A stretch of 64,000 nucleotides of DNA from Astrocystis sublimbata (Eukaryota > Ascomycota > Sordariomycetes > Xylariales > Xylariaceae), in NCBI GenBank assembly GCA_022453515.1, contig JAJNNY010000003.1:310001-374000 (forward strand), in the 5' to 3' direction. The notes beneath the pieces are model-generated. The model was not told the origin of the DNA. It did no database searches and saw only the letters and a program-made list of their open reading frames with translations. Positions within the stretch are counted from its first letter, which is position 1, and each line of letters begins with the position of its first letter. Of this stretch, positions 21,817 to 35,068 are shown one piece after another. Made by a program: the position numbers and the translations under genes.

Positions 21817-24012
21817 TCAGAGCACATATCTAAAGTATGGATTCTCCTTATCCGTCAAATCCTTGGATGCAACTCTGCTTCTTTCCTGCTCATCCAGACC
21901 GAGCTGCTCCCGCTTCCGGTTTTCGCGCCGGAGGATCGCATACAATGCCGAGGCAGCAAGAATGGTAACGACGTAACTACACGCATAGAAAACTATTAGC
22001 AGTGTTTTCCAACTTGACAGAGGAACACAGAATCCTCTAGAGAAAGTCACAGGCATACAAGACAATTAAACCAGTCCAGAGTCCAGGGTAGTGCTCGGAT
22101 TTCGTCTCGCTACGGACCAGCTGCGGCCCGACGATGTTACCCACGCAGTAGGCAACGAAGGTAGCAGCAGCCATGAAGCTTCTCTTCGTCTCGCCGGCAA
22201 CGTTGCCCGCACCCAGCGTGACGGTCAGGGCCACCACGGGACCGAAGAAGCCGATTATGGAGTATCCGACGACGGGCGCCACTTCAGCCCACTAGAGTCA
22301 GTAATTGCATTTTTTAAAAGTAAACAATCTGTTCACGAAACGGGGGATTGCAGGTATCTCGGGAGCGCAGATATTTGTTAGGGTAATTTATGTCTCCGAG
22401 AATTGCCAGAAAGGGGGATAAATGGCTCCAAGGAGTACTTACCGGGACGGTAACCCCAGCTCGATTTCCAAATGATCACGTACCCGGCTATCACGGGGAG
22501 GCAGCATGCAATCAACGTCGGGATCCTCATATCGCGGTACCTGGAGCACAGCCATCCCGTGAGAGGAATCCCGACGGCGCATACGGCGCCGAGGGGAAAT
22601 TGGAATAGAATCGACTCGAGGGACGAATAGCCGAAGGTTTTCACGATGAGCGGGCCGAAACCGGATACGGCGCCGTTGACAGTGTACCTGGGTTTGCAGT
22701 TAGCGAGGCTCGAACAGTCAAACGGTTCGTGGACGGGGGGTCACTCGATCAATCGATGATATCAATATCAACGAGGAGACAGACGTCAACTAGACTAAGG
22801 TAAGCAATGGATTCACTCACGCCGACCCCATAATCAGCGCCACGAGCCAGACCTTGGAATCGAATACCGCCTCTCTGATCTGGGCCGGCTTGATTTTCCT
22901 ATCCTGCTTATACGCGCCCGTCTGTCCGGCGCGGAGCCTCTCGACAGCGACAATCCTCTCCTCGGGCGTCAGGAACCAGGCGTCCTGGGGCGCGTTGGGG
23001 AGGCATAGAGAGCACCAGACGCCGAAGAGGAAGGTCAGCCCGCCCGCGAGAACGTAGATGTACTGCCAGGGGCGCAGGGCCGAGTTGTGGATCTGCGCGA
23101 AGCCGTAGTTCAAGGCGCTGCCGATGATGGTGAACCAGCCTGTGCCGGAGAACCACCAGGTCTGGCGAAGGGATTGCTCTGATTGTGTGTAGAAGCTAGA
23201 GAGAGAGAGAAAAAGAAGGGGTTAGTAAATCGTGAGATAGAAGTAATTACGAATATGAGATTTGTAAAAGTACCCGCTGACGATGGTCATGAGGGCCGTC
23301 GGCACGATGGACTCGGTGAAACCTGCGAGCGGAAGTCAGATTGGCGTGTGCGTTATGATGGGACTCGCTATTTCTAGCTTGATGATGGATTGTCGCAGAA
23401 TATCTCGTGGGCACCGTCACTTACCCAAGAAGAACCTCTGCGCTAGGAGGCCCTGCCACGTCGTGACGCCGGCCGTGGCAGCGCATATGACAGCCCATAA
23501 CATGACAGCCGGACCAAGAATGATTCTCGTGTCGAAGCGCTGCAGCATATATGTCATCGGATACGATCCGATGAGCTGTCCGAAGTAGAAGATGGAAGTC
23601 GCCCAGCTCAGCCTCGACGTGTCCGTCTTTCCTGTGGCCGGGTCCGTGACGGCGAGCTGCAGGTCGCCCGTCATACCGAAGAGCGCTGCACTTCCCAAGA
23701 TAGCCTGGATATTCTTGTTAGTCCCAACTGGTTTCTTGAACAACATAGTACGAGCTCACCTTGTCATAGTAGACGAGGCCGTAGCCTAACAATGATACAG
23801 CAAATAATTAGCTTATTTCTGCCACATAGAAATATGCCAGATAACAAGAACTGGGCCCTGGCGGGTTCCATACCTATCACCATCGCCGGCATCAAGAACA
23901 TGTCGATCTTGCGTAGAACTCGCCTCTCTATGCTCGAGTCGACCGGCTGCGCTTCCGCCATCGGGAGATTTCCCATCGCCACAGATTTCTCGTCGCAATC
24001 TTCTGTACTCAT
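21817..24012 (-). CDS. MFS transporter, allantoate permease (Dal5) family
   Basis: Major-facilitator anion:cation symporter of the plasma membrane; relatives carry allantoate, ureidosuccinate, nicotinate, pantothenate or vitamin-like acids, so substrate is open. Eight exons right to left: 24012-23874, 23785-23760, 23704-23425, 23322-23274, 23195-22821, 22687-22443, 22281-22059, 21976-21817 (498 aa). About twelve membrane segments are spread from residue 40 to 460, with a cytoplasmic loop rich in Arg/Lys near the middle (PEERIVAVERLRAGQTG). Family landmarks are visible: GNVAGETKRSF, AYCVGNIVGPQL and the terminal DLTDKENPYFRYVL. Exon 2 is only 26 bases. The start ATG at 24012 gives the short charged N-terminus expected; no better upstream ATG was seen. 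Confidence 0.92.
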
Positions 24013-24920
24013 CGTATACCGTGCCACAAACTTATCGAGGCTACATGAAGAAGTGTGTTGGGTCAGCAACAAGTTGAGAGAGAGAAAAAAAAAGAGAAAG
24101 AAGCGACTTCGGAGCTACATATTATGTGCGTGACCTCTTCACCAACATCGAAAATATCGCGAGTCGCTGGACTCATGGATCTAGAGCTATATCTTCTGCA
24201 TTAGCCGCGAGATGTCGAACCGATTGTAGATAAGCTTCAGTTGACGGCCCCTCTTTATCCGCACATATTAACGAATAGGAAGACATTTTGCCCTTAGCTC
24301 TTTTCCCAAAACAACACAAGCGGCTGCACTATGGACTTCTTCTTTTGCCTTTGGAAGTACATCGAGATAGATATTGATCGAATTACGCCTCTCCAAGAGG
24401 TTCTTACAAAGACGCTGTAACTGACTGCACCCTTCAGGGTTGGTGAATGCATTTGGCTCGTCATCGTCATTATTCCTTGCACACATAGTTGTTTCTCAAC
24501 ATCGACCAACAGGATTCAAAGAAGAATGCCGGGGTCATCGTAGAACCTGCACATTGTTCACGGCGAGCTCTAGAATATCAACAACCTTCCTCCCAGGGAG
24601 ACCAGTTCCCACATGATTGACTCGTGATGTTTTGTATTTGCAGGTCTACAGACAATCCTATTAAGAGCTCCAGGTGAAGTAGCATCTCTCAGTGCACGAC
24701 TTTGACTTTGCTTTTGATCGTAAACGGCGGCTAAACCAACACTAGTGACCAACCCAAACGCCATGCTAACAGTAAACAGCATCTGGCAAAAACAGAATCC
24801 ACTGCCACCGTTCCACCCTTCCGTTCCTCGTAAGGCAAGTGTTGAGCATGTCTGACTTTCATGCAATTTCCTATCCAAGCGTCCGAACCCAAAACATAGA
24901 CCTGCTATATTATGTCGCTC
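24013..24920. other. Intergenic: transporter promoter and BCK1 3' flank
   Basis: The transporter promoter lies at the left. A 72-codon minus-strand frame at 24268-24486 (starts at an ATG, charged, ends CLPIR) has no recognisable domain, and I do not call it. Confidence 0.5.
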
Positions 24921-27900
24921 TTAACTTGTAAATGTCCCCCGGATCCTCGAGTAAAGCTCCGTATCGTAAAAGTTGTAATTCGTATCCACCTCGCAAAACT
25001 CGTGGTTTCTGAGTAGGTGCAATGCAGTGGGCCGATCCCTCGGGTCTCTGTAGAGTTGATCAGTTGCTAGATTCACAGATAAGATTCCAAAACATCAATA
25101 ACTCACACAGTGAAACAATCCAACATGAACCCCAAGGCATATGGCGTAATGGCGGCGCGAACCTCATCGTTAATGGGTGGTGTCTCGCCGTTCGCAATCT
25201 TGTAGATAGCACCTACAGCCTCTTCCTTGCTCCAGGGCCGGCGACCAGCAAACATTTCAAGGACTACACATCCTAAGCTCCATATATCGACCTTGGCGCT
25301 ATATCCCTCGCCTCGCGAGCGAATGACTTCAGGAGCCATCCAAAAGACCGAGCCTTGCATTGAGTTGGTCTTGTCATTACCGTAGATGTCGTCCGTTTTC
25401 TTGGAAATACCAAAATCCGAAATCTTACAAGTTCCATCCAGGTCCAGCAATATGTTATCAGCCTTAAGGTCGCGATGTAGAATCCCTTCGCGGTGCAGAT
25501 ATGCGAGTCCAGATAGCGTCTGGCGTGTCAGAGAACGCACAACTGGCTCCTCGAATTTGCCGTGTTTTCGAAGGCAGGATCCAATACTACCACCTGAAAT
25601 GTATTCAAGAAAGATGCTGATGCTTGTTTCTTTTCTCTCGCAGCCCAAATATTGCACAATGTTCTCATGGTCGAGATTTTGCATGGTGTCAATTTCCTGG
25701 TCAAGGGCAGCAAGGAGCTCTTTCATCTTGTTCTTGTCTCCGCCGGCTGCTTTCTGGTTTACCTCAACTTCCTTGACGGCTAAAAACTCACCCGTCGTCG
25801 CGTTCATACCGAGGTATACACGACCGTACGTTCCTTTCCCTATCAGCTCACCCTTGAACCAGCGGAAAGTGGTTTGCCGTTTTGGAAGAACATCTTGTGG
25901 TATTTGGGGCACGACCATAGATCCACGCTCAGGATGAATCTGCACAACGTTGGCACCAAACATCTTGGTGCTCTTGCGGCGTTGCATCATAGACGCGGAT
26001 CTAGCCCCAGTTGCTGTCGAGGTGGTAGTATAGCGCTTATTGGCTTCATGCGCGCCTCGAGCGACTTCTCGGATCGACTTCATTCTGCCGATGCCTCCAG
26101 ATTTGCGAACACTTTTCCGTGTTGAGGCAATGGATGCAGGACGCTCAAGCGCTTTGAGCGTAGACTCATCAGAGCCAAGCGTATCGCTCTCGTTATAAAA
26201 GGTTCTGCCTTCGTCATTTGTGTCGGGTGGGGTAGGGATTTCGATCGTCACATTCGTAGGATTAGGCACCAACTCCTCCTGCTCTGGTATAGGAGAAACG
26301 GGCGGGCTTGGCTCCTGAAGCTGACTCTCGTCCAGAACTGGCTGATCGAGATCCAACTCGGGGAAGAAGGCATCGAGGTTGCTCAACAAAGCCTCGGTCG
26401 GGGGACGATTGGCCCACACATCCCGCTCGATGAAGGATTTTCGGCGATTTAATTTGCTGTCGTCTGATTGCCACTGATCTGAGCCTGGCGTCGCAGGGGT
26501 GCGGCGGTGAGAGCTGCGGCCACTCCTCACACTCTCTTTGTCGTCTTCTAGATCAAGGCTGTTGATTCCCCCAGGAGGATCAAATGAAACAGAAATGTTC
26601 TTGCCTGTCCTTGATGTCCTCACCCGCAGGCTAGGTTTCTTGACACTTGAATCCGAATCACTCTCTTGGTTGGACTTTTTCAGCTTGCGTACTGACTTAG
26701 ATGGTGCCCTACCCCGTACTGGTACAGCAAACAGGCCATCATCAGAATCATCTGCAGAGTCATCAACAGGCTTGCTGGTAGGCTCGGTCATCTTGGCGAA
26801 CTGCACGTCTGTTTCGGTAAAATCAACGTCTGGGCCATGGGATTTACGGCGAACACTGGTTGATTGGGATAGACCTGATGGAGCGCTGGGTGGGTGTGAT
26901 GTACTTGGGCTTAGATCGCTGGTGGCTGCGGCCCGGTGTGATGCTAGGCGTACTTTAGCAAGGAGCTCATTTTGAGGCTTGGTCCCAGTGTTTGGAATCG
27001 GAGTACCACCAGGCGAGTAGTCAGGCACCATGAATGGCACATCACCGCGACTCCAGGTAATGGAACCCGGTGAGCCAGACCGTGGACTACTATTACGACC
27101 TGGGGCTTGACCAAAATCAACGGTTGCCATTGCGCCCTTACCTCGTTGTTCCGCATGCTCCGCTCCGGCCGGAGGATCTGGGCTCACACGGCTCGGAGAC
27201 CTGGTACGTCGTTGTTCCGTCGAGGTGGAAGGCCGACCTAGATGACTCCAAGCACTTCCCATGTTCACCAAGGCTCCTAGGGCCGAGCCGGCTGCAGGCG
27301 AAGACGCGGCGGGGCGTTGCTTATGAGACATTTCGGGGCCACCATCGTATGAGCCTGTGGAGGTCGCCGGCCGTCTAGGGCTGGGAATGCCATCCATACC
27401 ACTCTGAGATAACCTCATGCTGTGCCCAGTTTTCTTGCTTAGTGAGTTTGCTTTAATGAGCGTTGCAGTTTCGACACCTGGCGGTGCTGGCGCTGGCCTC
27501 TGAGGGTAAAGCGAGTCTGGTTTCTTGTCTTCATAGGGAGATGTCCGGGGATGGTCGAAGTCTACGTCCCTACCCACAACACCTACCGGTTGTGACTCCT
27601 GGGGGGGCGACTGCTGCGCGATGGCCTGGTTCCCCTGTGCTGGCCAAACGGGCTGCCGTTGATCCAGATTCACACGGTGGCTTTCAGGCCGTGCAGGCGA
27701 TTGCTCCTCGTTAAGCCGCGAGTTGCCTAGTATGGTGTTGGTTCTAGAGGTAGGAGGCGAAGAGCTGGACCTCATACGATATCCGTTCGCAGAGCTATCA
27801 GCTTCACTTGTTGGGACCAAAAGAGAGAATGGATTGGTATTCCCGTTTCTGGCATCGCCATATCTGAGGAACAACTTCATCGAACCGACCGTTGTACGCT

Positions 27901-29737
27901 TGGGGTGCCATATACATATATCGCCTAGTGCTTGTTCATGAACCCCTTGGCCCAGCTCGGTGGGGTACATCTGCAGTAGGTCCGGGTCGGGTAAAGCGAG
28001 ATTGTTGCAAATGTTGATTTGCAGTTCTCTGGTTGTGTCGCAATCAGTAATATCACACATACGGTAGTTCCAACTATCCATGGTCACCAGTATATAGGTC
28101 CTATGAGAATTGGACCCAACAGCATTTGACCCTGCGTTCAACTTCTGCAAGCCAGGACTTGTAGGAGACTCTCGTTCATCATGCTTTGTCTTGTGCTTTT
28201 TCTTGAAGAAGTCGAATAGAGTCTTGCCATCTTTGGCCGAGGTTGGCTCGACACCGGCCGAGCGGTCTCCAGAGTCCAGAGGCGATAGGCGACTACCATA
28301 GCCTGTGTTGTTCTGCGTGTGGCGGAGAAGCTGTCCAGTTTCCGAGCCATACACTGCAGCATTAGATGATATTGATTCAGCACTATTTCGGGCCTGGTGA
28401 CCGGCAAACCTGCTCGAGGGCGAAGAGGGGGGCAATCTCGGACTTGCGCCAGGACTTTGTCTTCGTAAGATGCCTTCGCCATACTCGCTAGCGCTACTCG
28501 GACTACCTTTTCGGTTGTTCTCAATGTCGATATTCTTCAGCATCGATCGGTGATTAGAATCGGTGGTCATGGTGCCATTGATCGGTATCGTAGTTGCTCT
28601 CGAAGCCGCAGGGACGGGGAACCCGCGGCTGGCCAGTCCGGAACCGTTCGACTTGATAGGAGTGTTGGGCGAATCCATATCGGTTCCAGCGCCCGGTCCG
28701 TGTGTACCGCTAAGGGACTCTTTGCGAGCATGCGACGACTGCGACTTGGGCTCGGAAGACTTCCCGGTAGCCAGACTTCGAATCAGACGACGCATCCTCT
28801 TTCCTTCGTCTCTCTCGCGTGTCTGATCCCAACCGGTGCCACTGTTGGCACATTCCTGGGCCAGCCGCGGATACACCATCTGGTGCATCATGCCAAAATT
28901 GCCACGGCCTCCACGCTGGCTGCCGAGCTCGAGAAAGCGGGCGCCATGTAGGTCCAGTCCCTTAAACGTTTCCTGCCAATCCTTGGAGAAGCTGTTGGCC
29001 GCGAGCCATAGTAAGACATGATCGAGAGGCCATTTTGCGGCCAGCTCAGGCGGTATATCGGCGTGGGTCGCAGGTGCATTCGATCTAGTAGATACTTGTC
29101 TATTCTGGTAAAGGTTGGCATGGAGTCCGCCTCGGCCGTCATCGGCGGGCGTGACGGCCGTAGTGCCATCAATGGCGGTCTGGTTCGGTGCTGGCCACAG
29201 GGTTTGAGAGGCGGAAGAGTACGTGGACGTGTCGTCGTGGAAGAAGCCTGGGATGCCAACACCTTCTCCGTATGTGCCGCCGTCGGGAATATAGGTGGCG
29301 GTCATAGTTGCACGGTCCTCGGCATCCTCGTTGCCAATCCTGTCGCCGGCCAGCTTTCCGGAACGGTCCGATGTCAAAGGCGGAGGTGGGGGGATAGCCG
29401 ACAAAGCGTTATTTGACAGTTGGTGGTGAAGCCTGGGATTGTAGGCTACTGGGCCGCCGGTGGACGAGAGAGGGACGAATGCGGATCGGCCGTCATAGGG
29501 ACGGCCCCAGCTACCCTGCCATGGGGCTTGAGAGCCGAGGGCGCTATTCGGCGGAGGGCCGGGCGGCGGCGGGAGGAGAACGCCATTGATGGTAGCGGGT
29601 GCGAGCGGATAACGAGGCGGCGGCGGCGGAATGCTCGTCAAGTGATTCAACTGGCCCTGATTAGGAGGAGTGGTGAGCGGCGGCGGTGGTGGGATTGGAA
29701 ATGGCCGTGACGGATCCCTCTGCGTATTAGAATACAT
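24921..29737 (-). CDS. BCK1: MAP kinase kinase kinase of the cell-wall-integrity pathway
   Basis: Orthologue of yeast Bck1 (MCK1 in Pyricularia, mik-1 in Neurospora), the kinase between Pkc1 and the Mkk1/2-Slt2 module. Two exons, 29737-25107 and 25047-24921 (1585 aa). The N-terminus is proline-rich (several PPPPP runs), followed by a SAM-like domain (about 232-330), a Ras-association/ubiquitin-like segment (about 540-640) and a long disordered Ser/Pro region. The Ser/Thr kinase domain occupies about 1290-1570 with GKGTYG, AVKEVEV, HRDLKADN, SDFGISKK and GSVFWMAPEV all intact. The last exon completes subdomain XI (DPRDRPTA) and the tail FYDTEL. The start has a good context (ccaccATG). Long leader upstream (see finding). 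Confidence 0.96.
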
Positions 29738-32635
29738 GGTGGCTAGAGGGAGCACCGAGACAATCGGTCAGGCAGTCGAGTGAGTGCTGAATGCTCATAA
29801 GATACGGACGGCGGGTGCGAGCGGATAACGAGGAGTCGGCGGCGCTAGACGTCGTCGTGAGTGTCTGTCTGTCTGTCTGGCTGCGAGTGGGCCTGGGCAC
29901 TGGTCGTCGAAGGCGAAGGTGAGATGAAGGCGAAGTCGAAGTCGAGATCACGTATACGAGTAATGCTAAAACTTCAATATGGTTGCAAGAGCGCGCAACG
30001 GGCTCGTGTGCATCTTTCCTTGTGGTAGGGTATGCAGACTGTGGTCTCTCGTCTTTGTTCCCTTGCGCGGCAGACACCGCCCCAATTACTACTTCCAAGT
30101 CGAGCGAGGCGTCTCGATCATGGTGTTGCGAGGCGGGTAGAAAAGTCGGGATGCACAGCCGAGGCGGCGCAGAACATGGCCCTCTACCTCTCGATGGAGC
30201 GAAAACAGGATCAAATGTCTTTCCGACCTGCAGCAGCGTTGATCGACTTGGCAGTAACTGAGCACCGACACGAACGTGGCTCTTACTAACGACAGAAGGG
30301 GACGCAGATGTGGGAGGTAAAAAGCGAGTCAATACACGCACGCCATGTGCGCAGAAGTCCCAGAGAGCTGGCAAGGCGGGTTGAGAAGTATGTAGGTAGA
30401 GTGCGGGAGGCGAGGAGCGTTCCGACGTTGAGGATCCTGGAGGCTGGCGGGCCTGGGAACCCTGCATGTATACAGTGCTGTATCAACCTGTGGGTGATCC
30501 CGACACCGTGCAGCTGCCATTTGGAACATTCCAAGTTCGTTGACGGGCGAGACGGGGACTTAGGCCAGCGCAGCACGCTGCACAGCACAGCTGAAGCTGA
30601 AGCTCCATGGTTTTACTCTCTTTCTGGTCTGGCACCACAATGCAGGTCTGTAGAAGACGGATGCTAAGGTTCCTCCGTCAATCATACATGTAGGCAACTA
30701 CCTAAGCTCCCTACGTTACCTCAAGTTACATACATAAGGTGGCATATACAGGTTGATAAGTTAGTACATTCAATGTAGGTAGGACCTACATGTACGGAGC
30801 AAAATGTAATCTTCAGTCTGGACGTGGGCGCCCCAGGCAGACAGTGGCCTTGGCAGATGCAGGATCCCTGCATTGTGAACAAGCTTGATACGCAGCACTA
30901 CTCGTAGAAATATGTGTGCCACACGTGGACCTATGTACTCGTACATTCTTCACATTTAGGTAGGGTTGCCGCGGACGCTACTCGCTAGCTGCCTGCACTG
31001 GGCAAGCTGTTGAAGCTGATCGCGTGTCAGTCTTATCATCCACAGCGTAGCTTTTTCAGAACAATATTCCTGATGGTCGCATCAGTGGTTTGTCAATACG
31101 AAGCATCGTACTGATACTGACTACGTACCTACCTAATCGGAGGAACATTAATTACGGAGTACTAACTGCAAGCTATAGGTACGGTACGCACCCTGTTTCT
31201 ACCTAGCATCACCCATGCATTTGTGTTTGTCTGCATGCGCAGATATCGTGGTTTGCGCCCTCACTTGATTTGAAGAACGGCGAAGGCGGCTCCTCCCGTC
31301 GCAAGCAATTCCGCGCAAAGGATAAGGGAAGTGGGTGAATTGACCCTCAACAATAATTGCTCGACGCTCCGATCTGACCGAAAAGGCACGATACACATCG
31401 TAAGGATGTTGTTCAGTCTGAGAGTATTGTTTCCGACACGACATACAGACAGAGCAAGCAGGAGTTTGGATTGGAGACGGAGATGGCGATCAGCGTGACG
31501 GGCTCTGCATGCTCCGTTCCCCGAGGCGTCGGGCGGCTACGCGTCTAATAGCAGTCCTAGCAGTAGCATCCGATGGAGTCCGGGCGGGCATGTTGTGCAG
31601 AGCAACGTGGCTGGCCATGCTGGGCTGGACTGGACGCCGTTGGAAGCGTGAATCCACGAGCTAACGGCAAGATGTCTTTGATAGGAAACTTTAGCCCGTC
31701 TGGCTCCCACCTGGGCAGTCCTTGCTCCGTGGTGGAATTGCGTCTGTTTACTTAGTACCAATTCTGTGGACTGAGACGCTAGTGATTCGTAATTCGTAAA
31801 CCAGACCACGAGTGATGCAGAGGACACTTGGGCAGAGCTGACATACCAACCAATTACACAATACAGACGGGGATACCTACCAGGTATTCTGTTCGGACAC
31901 CTCGAGATCGGGCATGTAGTATTTTGTTTAAGCTTGTCATAACTAACGAAAAAACTTATTTCTAATCTTATTTGGTCAGCACTTGGAGTACACCTTATCA
32001 CGTAAGAGAAAAACATCACTACCACAATAAGTAAGCCGGCGTTACTGGCCCAGCTGGTTACCTTACATTCTTAGATCTACATGACAAGCAATACGCGTAC
32101 ACACTCAGCTGGACATCGTTTGAACATCTAGGGGTCATATTATCAGTATAGTAATTTAGTGGACCAATTGCTTTCTTAACCATTTGGCTACTCGCGGAGG
32201 TGATGTTTCGCGGACCGAACCCGATAACTTGGATTTAGTACCTACCTAATAAAGTATGTCGAACAGCCATACACGATTTGGGACCCTCAATCTAGCTACC
32301 GATTCCAATATATTTCTCTTTGCCGATTCTAATCAAATGAGACTGCCAGCCCTTCAGAATTTAACTACGTGTACAATCGCAAGTCAAACGGGTCTTGGTC
32401 TTTCGACTCAGTTTGGTCAAACCCGCATTGTCCTATCAAGTTGATCCCGTGAGGTGAGTTCCGGCGACGCTAAACTTTCAGCAGTCAACATAAGGCTGCT
32501 GACAGGTCTGAGCTCACAGCTGGCTGACTCCTTGCATCGAGGTCAACTCATATTGGTATTTCGGCCCACGCTAGGCCACAACACCTGATACATAGGGTTT
32601 TGTTTGACTAGGTCGCTCTTAAAATCTGGTCTCAT
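29738..32635. other. Long intergenic region with BCK1 leader
   Basis: 29738-30470 is the likely BCK1 5' leader and promoter. It contains a tgtc microsatellite at 29862-29879 and a 246-codon minus-strand frame (ATG at 30467) that overlaps the BCK1 start. Right of 30670 are several TACCTA/TAGGTA clusters (30690-30790, 31118-31135, 32235-32250). No further gene recognised. Confidence 0.5.
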
Positions 32636-35068
32636 TTACATAACACTGCAGCTCTTGATATCAACGCCGTATGATTGCTGGCATTGCTCCAAATAGCCCT
32701 CTTCTTCAGAAGTCCCGGGGAGGTTATTGTATGGTCTGACAATGCCCGTCACCTTGAGGGTTTGCTGGCCGTCATCGTGCCACCACCGTAATGTTTGTGA
32801 CATTGCGCCTCCGTCGTCGTCAATGCTGATTTCCCACTTCCCAGAACTCACGGCAACAGTGCACTGCTCTTTGGGGAAATGATACTCGGGCAAGGAAATG
32901 ATAGTTGCCAGCTCAACTGGTTGCCCTGGCGGAGCATCAACCATGATGGTAAACTGGCAGTTTTTCAGATCGAAACCGTAGTTGGTGATTTTGCCCCTAG
33001 CAGTGACAGGCGCAGGACGAACGTATGCCTCGGCAGCACGGTATCCAGGTGTGTTAGTCAGTTCTGGATCCAAACTTGACGGGTCTGGTGTTATCGAAGG
33101 ATTGGCGAGAGTTTGTTTGAGGTTAGTAGGTGTAACCGAAGCTTCATCGTCAACATCGGATCTAGCGGAAGCCGTTCCTGCGACTGACTGGCTGCTGGCT
33201 GATAGGGCTTGCGTTTTCGGGATATTGGAGGTCGGCAATGCCTGGTCGTCTACCGAATAGATGGACAGATCTTCACCGTTCCACTGATCGCCTCTTTGGT
33301 GGTCATTCTGGATCCAATGTTAGTAGCTGTATGTCGAGATATTGTTCGTGTTGGTGGTCTTTACCGTGACTGTGTACACCCATAGTGTATATCCTTCCAT
33401 TCCTGAGCCCTCAATCGCAAAGTGATTTGCATCCATAGCGGCCGACTGACTGGAATAGTCGCCTGTCTTATATGCATGTTTGTCGTCCATATCGTACGGA
33501 ATACCAAACTCTGTCAGTACGCAAGGGTGGTTTCCCATATAATCCTGGCCCTCCTTTTTAATGGCGGCCAGCTGCTCTTTGAACGAGTTGCGGATGGCTG
33601 ATTCGCCAATTTTGATGGCAAACGCAGGATGAAGGTATCTGCCCCGAAGTACGCCAAAAACATCAACATTCCAAGTCCGATTCCATTTCTTTGTCATAAG
33701 AGTGATTCCATCATAATAATGTGGCGCATACACCATCCGTGGGTCGTCATCCTCAGTACCTTTGATGGTGGGTGGGATCTCCAACACCGGAGGCTGGCAC
33801 AGCAAAATGGCGTCTTTGTGTTCAGACCGTATCGTGTCTCTATAATATCGATAAAAGTCCATGAAGTATGTGTTCGTGAAAGCGGGATAATCCAAAATGT
33901 CCCCAGTCCTCGGGTTTTTCTCGAAGTAGTTCTTTTGTAGAAGGACGTCCTTTGAAGGATCCCATACTCCATGTTGGGCCCAGATACATTCCCCTAATTT
34001 CCAGCCGGGATCGCGTTGCCATCCGTATCTCGTGTCGTCGTAGTTTTGGGGCAGCCAAGCCTTCTCCCCTTGCGGATCGATCAGCGCGCGTCCGACCTTG
34101 TAGGCACCAAGTCCCCCTATATCCCAGGTGTCAATCTCGCAAGCCCGTCCCGAGCCGGTTAACAAGCTCTGCCAGAGGGTTGGGCAGGTGCCCTTTTTAA
34201 GCTGTTGCTCTTTGGGAACGACACCGAGGTCAACATGTCCAATCATCCCCCTGTTCGGCTCGTTCAGACTTTCCCACCCAAAGACCACTTCATTTTCAAT
34301 ATCGCCGGCTTCCCGTATTCTCTTGGCTAAATGTGCGCAGGCCCCCATGAAATGGCCCTGCAGATAGTCTTGGATATTCATGCCGTCGATGATACATTTT
34401 GGCGCAAAATCTCGCCCACCGAAAAACAGTGTGAAGATGGTAGCGGCGGCCAAGCGATAATAATTAGTTGACCAAATCATCTTGGGGAACTTCTCGGGTT
34501 CGGGATACGTGTTATGGACAATGGCAGCCTCGGTGGCAGCAAAACTCTGCGGGTTTAGTCCACAGGCATATATCGTCCACATCGGAGCACCAGAACCACC
34601 TGAAAACCTGGACCACTGTGTTTCCGCTACTAGTCAGTACAACTACAGGCATAGTCCATACAGAAGAACGAAAGAGCGACGAACCACGTCCTGGTGGGGA
34701 TCCATGAACACGTGGAATCCATAGTCCTTGGCTATCCTGAGAACATCGATTGTATGTTGAACCCATTGCTCGTCATATTTCCCCGGGCCGGCGGCCTCGA
34801 TGGCTTCCCAAGTGAAAATGTAGCGAATGGTATTGTAGCCGAATCGTTTTATACGGGAGAAGTGGACATGGGCATCTTCTTTCCTAAAAGGTCTAGCATG
34901 GAATTTGACGTTGTCGCCGTCGAAGAAATCGTTGGCTGCGTGGGATGGTACGTCCGGCTCGCTCGGAAGCTTCGCGTCGCCTGCAACATTGATCCCTCTC
35001 AGGAGGACATGCCTGCCATACGTGTCGCAGAACTGGCCATCCTCAATGGTCAGGCGGAGAGAAGCCAT
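32636..35068 (-). CDS. GH5 steryl-beta-glucosidase / glucocerebrosidase
   Basis: Intracellular glycoside hydrolase family 5 enzyme of the Egh1 (yeast YIR007W) and EGCrP1/2 type, which release glucose from ergosteryl glucoside or glucosylceramide. Three exons: 35068-34685, 34615-33365, 33307-32636 (768 aa). There is no signal peptide. The catalytic fold begins LRGINVAGDAKLP; DPHQDVWSRFSGGSGAP spans the first splice. The acid/base Glu is in GWESLNEPN (about residue 248) and the nucleophile in LTEFGIPYD (about 496). The C-terminal part (about 560-768) is the beta-sandwich domain that goes with this group, including GDQWNGEDLS. Intron 1 has a weak donor (GTTCGT), chosen because the protein join is exact; intron 2 has a CTACTAAC branch site. 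Whether sterol or ceramide glucoside is the main substrate cannot be decided here. Confidence 0.9.

Noticed and set aside
24268..24486. 72-codon minus-strand frame with ATG
   Set aside because: No domain, no intron, no conserved feature recognised; size expected by chance.
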